NCBI GenBank assembly: GCA_013361975.1
Contig: JABFXB010000478.1
Location: 1 to 7,024, forward strand
Direction of reading: 5' to 3'
DNA from: Dermatophilaceae bacterium
GTDB lineage: Bacteria > Actinomycetota > Actinomycetes > Actinomycetales > Dermatophilaceae
DNA length: 7,024 bases
Notes under the pieces: generated by a model
What the model was told of the DNA's origin: nothing
What the model saw: only the letters and a program-made list of their open reading frames with translations
Database searches by the model: none
Shown: one piece after another, positions 6,707 to 7,024 of the stretch
Layout: every line of letters begins with the position of its first letter
Numbering within the stretch: the stretch's first letter is position 1
Translations under genes and position numbers: made by a program

Positions 6707-6958
6707 GTGACCGACCCGCCCCCCGCCCCCTCCGCAGCCCCCGAGCAGATCGAGCCGCTGCACGTGCCGATGCTGCGCATCGTCGAGGCCGGGCTCGCCG
6801 CGTGGGTCGTCGCCCTGGTCGTGACGCTCGTGGTGCCGGCGCTGCACGAGGGCGACCGCGACTGGTGGCCGTGGGCGTGCGTCGCCGGTTTCGTGCTCGG
6901 CGGCATCGGCTGGGCCTACGTACGCCGGGGGCGCGGCAACGCACGCGACGCCGCCTGA
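6707..6958 (+). CDS. DUF2530-like small two-TM membrane protein
   Basis: The product has 83 residues. A Pro-rich N-terminus (DPPPAPSAAPEQ) is followed by IEPLHVPMLRIVEAGLAAW. A first membrane helix runs about residues 28-45 (ending VTLVVPAL) and a short polar loop (HEGDRD) follows. A second helix covers about 53-72 (WWPWACVAGFVLGGIGWAYV), with a basic tail RRGRGNARDAA. The spacing of helices and the W-W-x-W-x-C...G...Y-x-R-R signature match my memory of DUF2530 (M. tuberculosis Rv0879c type), a conserved actinobacterial family of unknown function. GTG at 6707 is the only sensible start and fits the -10 box. A next gene lies outside the window, so operon membership cannot be judged. Confidence 0.8.
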   Translation: MTDPPPAPSAAPEQIEPLHVPMLRIVEAGLAAWVVALVVTLVVPALHEGDRDWWPWACVAGFVLGGIGWAYVRRGRGNARDAA

Positions 6959-7007
6959 GAGCCCTCCCGCCTCGCGACTGCCCTCCCAGCGCCCGACTCC
7001 TCTGGTA

Positions 7008-7024
7008 TGCCGTGTCAGTCGGCA
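7008..7024. repeat. Short inverted repeat truncated by window end
   Basis: TGCCG (7008-7012) and CGGCA (7020-7024) are complementary across 7 nt. The window stops at the right arm, so this may be part of a longer terminator hairpin for the DUF2530-like gene. Confidence 0.3.

Overview
The window reads as an ordinary core-chromosome segment of a high-GC actinobacterium. G or C dominates third codon positions in every credible gene. GTG and TTG starts are common, terminator hairpins lack T-tracts, and promoters have TAnnnT -10 boxes close to start codons. The serC type and a DUF2530-like protein are actinobacterial. My best guess is a Micrococcales-like lineage such as Intrasporangiaceae, but the sequence alone does not prove this.

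Layout, left to right. Positions 1-183 (minus) hold an open frame running off the left edge; it looks like the C-terminal end of an actinobacterial DUF559/AbiEi-antitoxin-like protein. Positions 184-402 are non-coding and contain several short palindromes. serC (403-1545, plus) encodes the mycobacterial-type phosphoserine aminotransferase and is closed by a long hairpin at 1557-1599. A secreted MltB/SLT_2-type lytic transglycosylase with a long Pro/Ala/Lys-rich tail follows (1699-3057, plus). A perfect 15-bp hairpin (3091-3125) separates it from a convergent three-gene minus-strand operon. That operon reads marR-family regulator (4518-4967), MFS exporter (3235-4521), then a previously uncalled 29-residue membrane peptide (3149-3238). 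Both of its gene junctions are 4-bp GTGA stop/start overlaps. Upstream lies an AT-rich promoter/operator region (about 5000-5033). Next come a hairpin terminator (5069-5100) and a minus-strand NCS2/AzgA-type purine permease (5148-6647). The permease is divergent from a small DUF2530-like two-TM protein (6707-6958, plus). Both divergent genes have a -10-like box exactly 7 nt before the start codon, which suggests leaderless transcripts.

How the genes work together: the marR-MFS-peptide unit looks like a self-regulated efflux operon in which the peptide could be an accessory subunit of the exporter. serC (serine and B6 metabolism), the transglycosylase (wall remodelling) and the purine permease (nucleobase salvage) are independent units. 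From memory, serC, a MarR regulator, an MFS protein and a DUF2530 protein also lie close together in Mycobacterium tuberculosis (around Rv0876c-Rv0884c), which would make this conserved actinobacterial synteny.

I see no CRISPR array, tRNA, rRNA, insertion sequence or obvious defence or biosynthetic system. The most interesting items are the 29-residue translationally coupled membrane peptide and the operator region in front of marR.
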